From positions 1-12,544 of the forward strand of contig JALUTW010000174.1 of assembly GCA_027021685.1 (NCBI GenBank): 12,544 nt of DNA, written 5' to 3'. Below the pieces are notes generated by a model. The model was not told the origin of the DNA and did not search any database. It saw only the letters and a list, made by a program, of their open reading frames with translations. Position numbers and translations under genes: made by a program. Of this stretch, positions 12,286-12,544 are shown one piece after another (the first letter of the stretch is position 1; each line of letters opens with the position of its first letter). This DNA comes from Chromatiales bacterium (lineage in GTDB: Bacteria; Pseudomonadota; Gammaproteobacteria; CAMYNG01).

Positions 12286-12544
12286 TCACACCACCGCGGA
12301 GCCGAAGATGGTGTCGATGATGGTGGGGCCGAGGGCCCCGAAGATGGCCAGCACCACGCCGATGATCGCCGGCAGCGCCGTGCCCTTGGCGGCGCCGTAG
12401 CCCAGCCCCACCAGGCCGCCGACGATGGCGATGCCGCGGCCCAGGTAGCCGGTGGCGGCGTCGTAGAAAAACTGGTAGGCCGGCTGGAACTCCGTGCCGG
12501 TGGTCGCGGCCAGGGCCAGGCCCGGCACCAGCAGGGCGGCCAGC
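12286..12544 (-). CDS. traA: TraA, F-type conjugative pilin (5' end cut by window)
   Basis: This is the pilin subunit of the transfer pilus. The gene runs off the right edge: 85 codons are visible, beginning inside the signal peptide (LAALLVPGLALA), with likely cleavage near ALA|ATTG. The mature protein would be about 72 aa, close to the 70 of F pilin. It has two hydrophobic helices, about visible residues 33-52 (LGRGIAIVGGLVGLGYGAA) and 56-79 (ALPAIIGVVLAIFGALGPTIIDTI), with a basic loop (AAKGT) between them, and ends in FGSAVV. This helix-loop-helix layout is that of TraA-type pilins. An in-window GTG at 12528 is an internal valine in the signal peptide, not the start. The pilin signal peptide should be removed by host signal peptidase. 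Whether the S26 protease in this operon processes it further is open. Confidence 0.9.
   Translation of the reverse strand, partial: LAALLVPGLALAATTGTEFQPAYQFFYDAATGYLGRGIAIVGGLVGLGYGAAKGTALPAIIGVVLAIFGALGPTIIDTIFGSAVV

Noticed and set aside
12286..12528. Pilin starting at the GTG at 12528
   Set aside because: The frame continues open to the window edge with a hydrophobic signal-peptide core, so that GTG is an internal valine and the real start is outside the window.

Overview
The whole window is one stretch of a conjugative type IV secretion operon of the F type (MPF_F), read entirely on the minus strand. In transcription order, from right to left, it carries traA (pilin, 5' end outside the window), traL, traE, traK, traB, a dsbC-like disulfide isomerase, an unrecognised 105-aa exported protein, traV, traC, trbI, an S26 signal-peptidase-like protease, traW, an unrecognised cysteine-rich lipoprotein, traU, trbC and traN (3' end outside the window). 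The order traA-L-E-K-B-V-C-trbI-W-U-trbC-N is that of the F plasmid. The S26 protease and the dsbC gene recall the SXT/R391 and R27 branches of the family. No relaxase, coupling protein, origin of transfer, integrase, partition gene or cargo is visible, so the window cannot tell a plasmid from an integrative conjugative element.

The DNA is strongly GC-rich by eye (not counted), with heavy G/C use at third codon positions and GTG starts at several genes. This suggests a high-GC proteobacterial host. No gene differs visibly from its neighbours in base use, so the region looks like one co-evolved unit. There are no insertion sequences, CRISPR arrays, RNA genes or obvious terminators.

Right part (12544 to about 9517): pilin, then TraL and TraE (inner-membrane pilus assembly), TraK and TraB (outer- and inner-membrane parts of the envelope-spanning core). 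Middle (9520 to 5538): DsbC-like isomerase, the 105-aa unknown, the TraV lipoprotein that completes the TraV/K/B core, and the TraC ATPase that powers pilus assembly. Left (5541 to 1): TrbI, the S26 peptidase, and the periplasmic TraW/TraU/TrbC group with a lipoprotein of unknown role inserted between TraW and TraU. It ends with TraN, the outer-membrane mating-pair stabilisation protein.

Packing is extreme: of the 15 gene junctions, 13 overlap (1, 4, 11, 16, 16, 44 or 62 bases) and the other two have gaps of 4 and 7 bases. There is no room for an internal promoter outside coding sequence, and translational coupling is likely throughout. The most notable points are the two unrecognised exported proteins, two near-identical 16-base gene overlaps flanking traU, the TraW signal peptide encoded inside the end of the peptidase gene, and the pairing of an F-type pilin with an S26 protease, which raises the possibility of pilin processing or cyclisation as in R27 or RP4.
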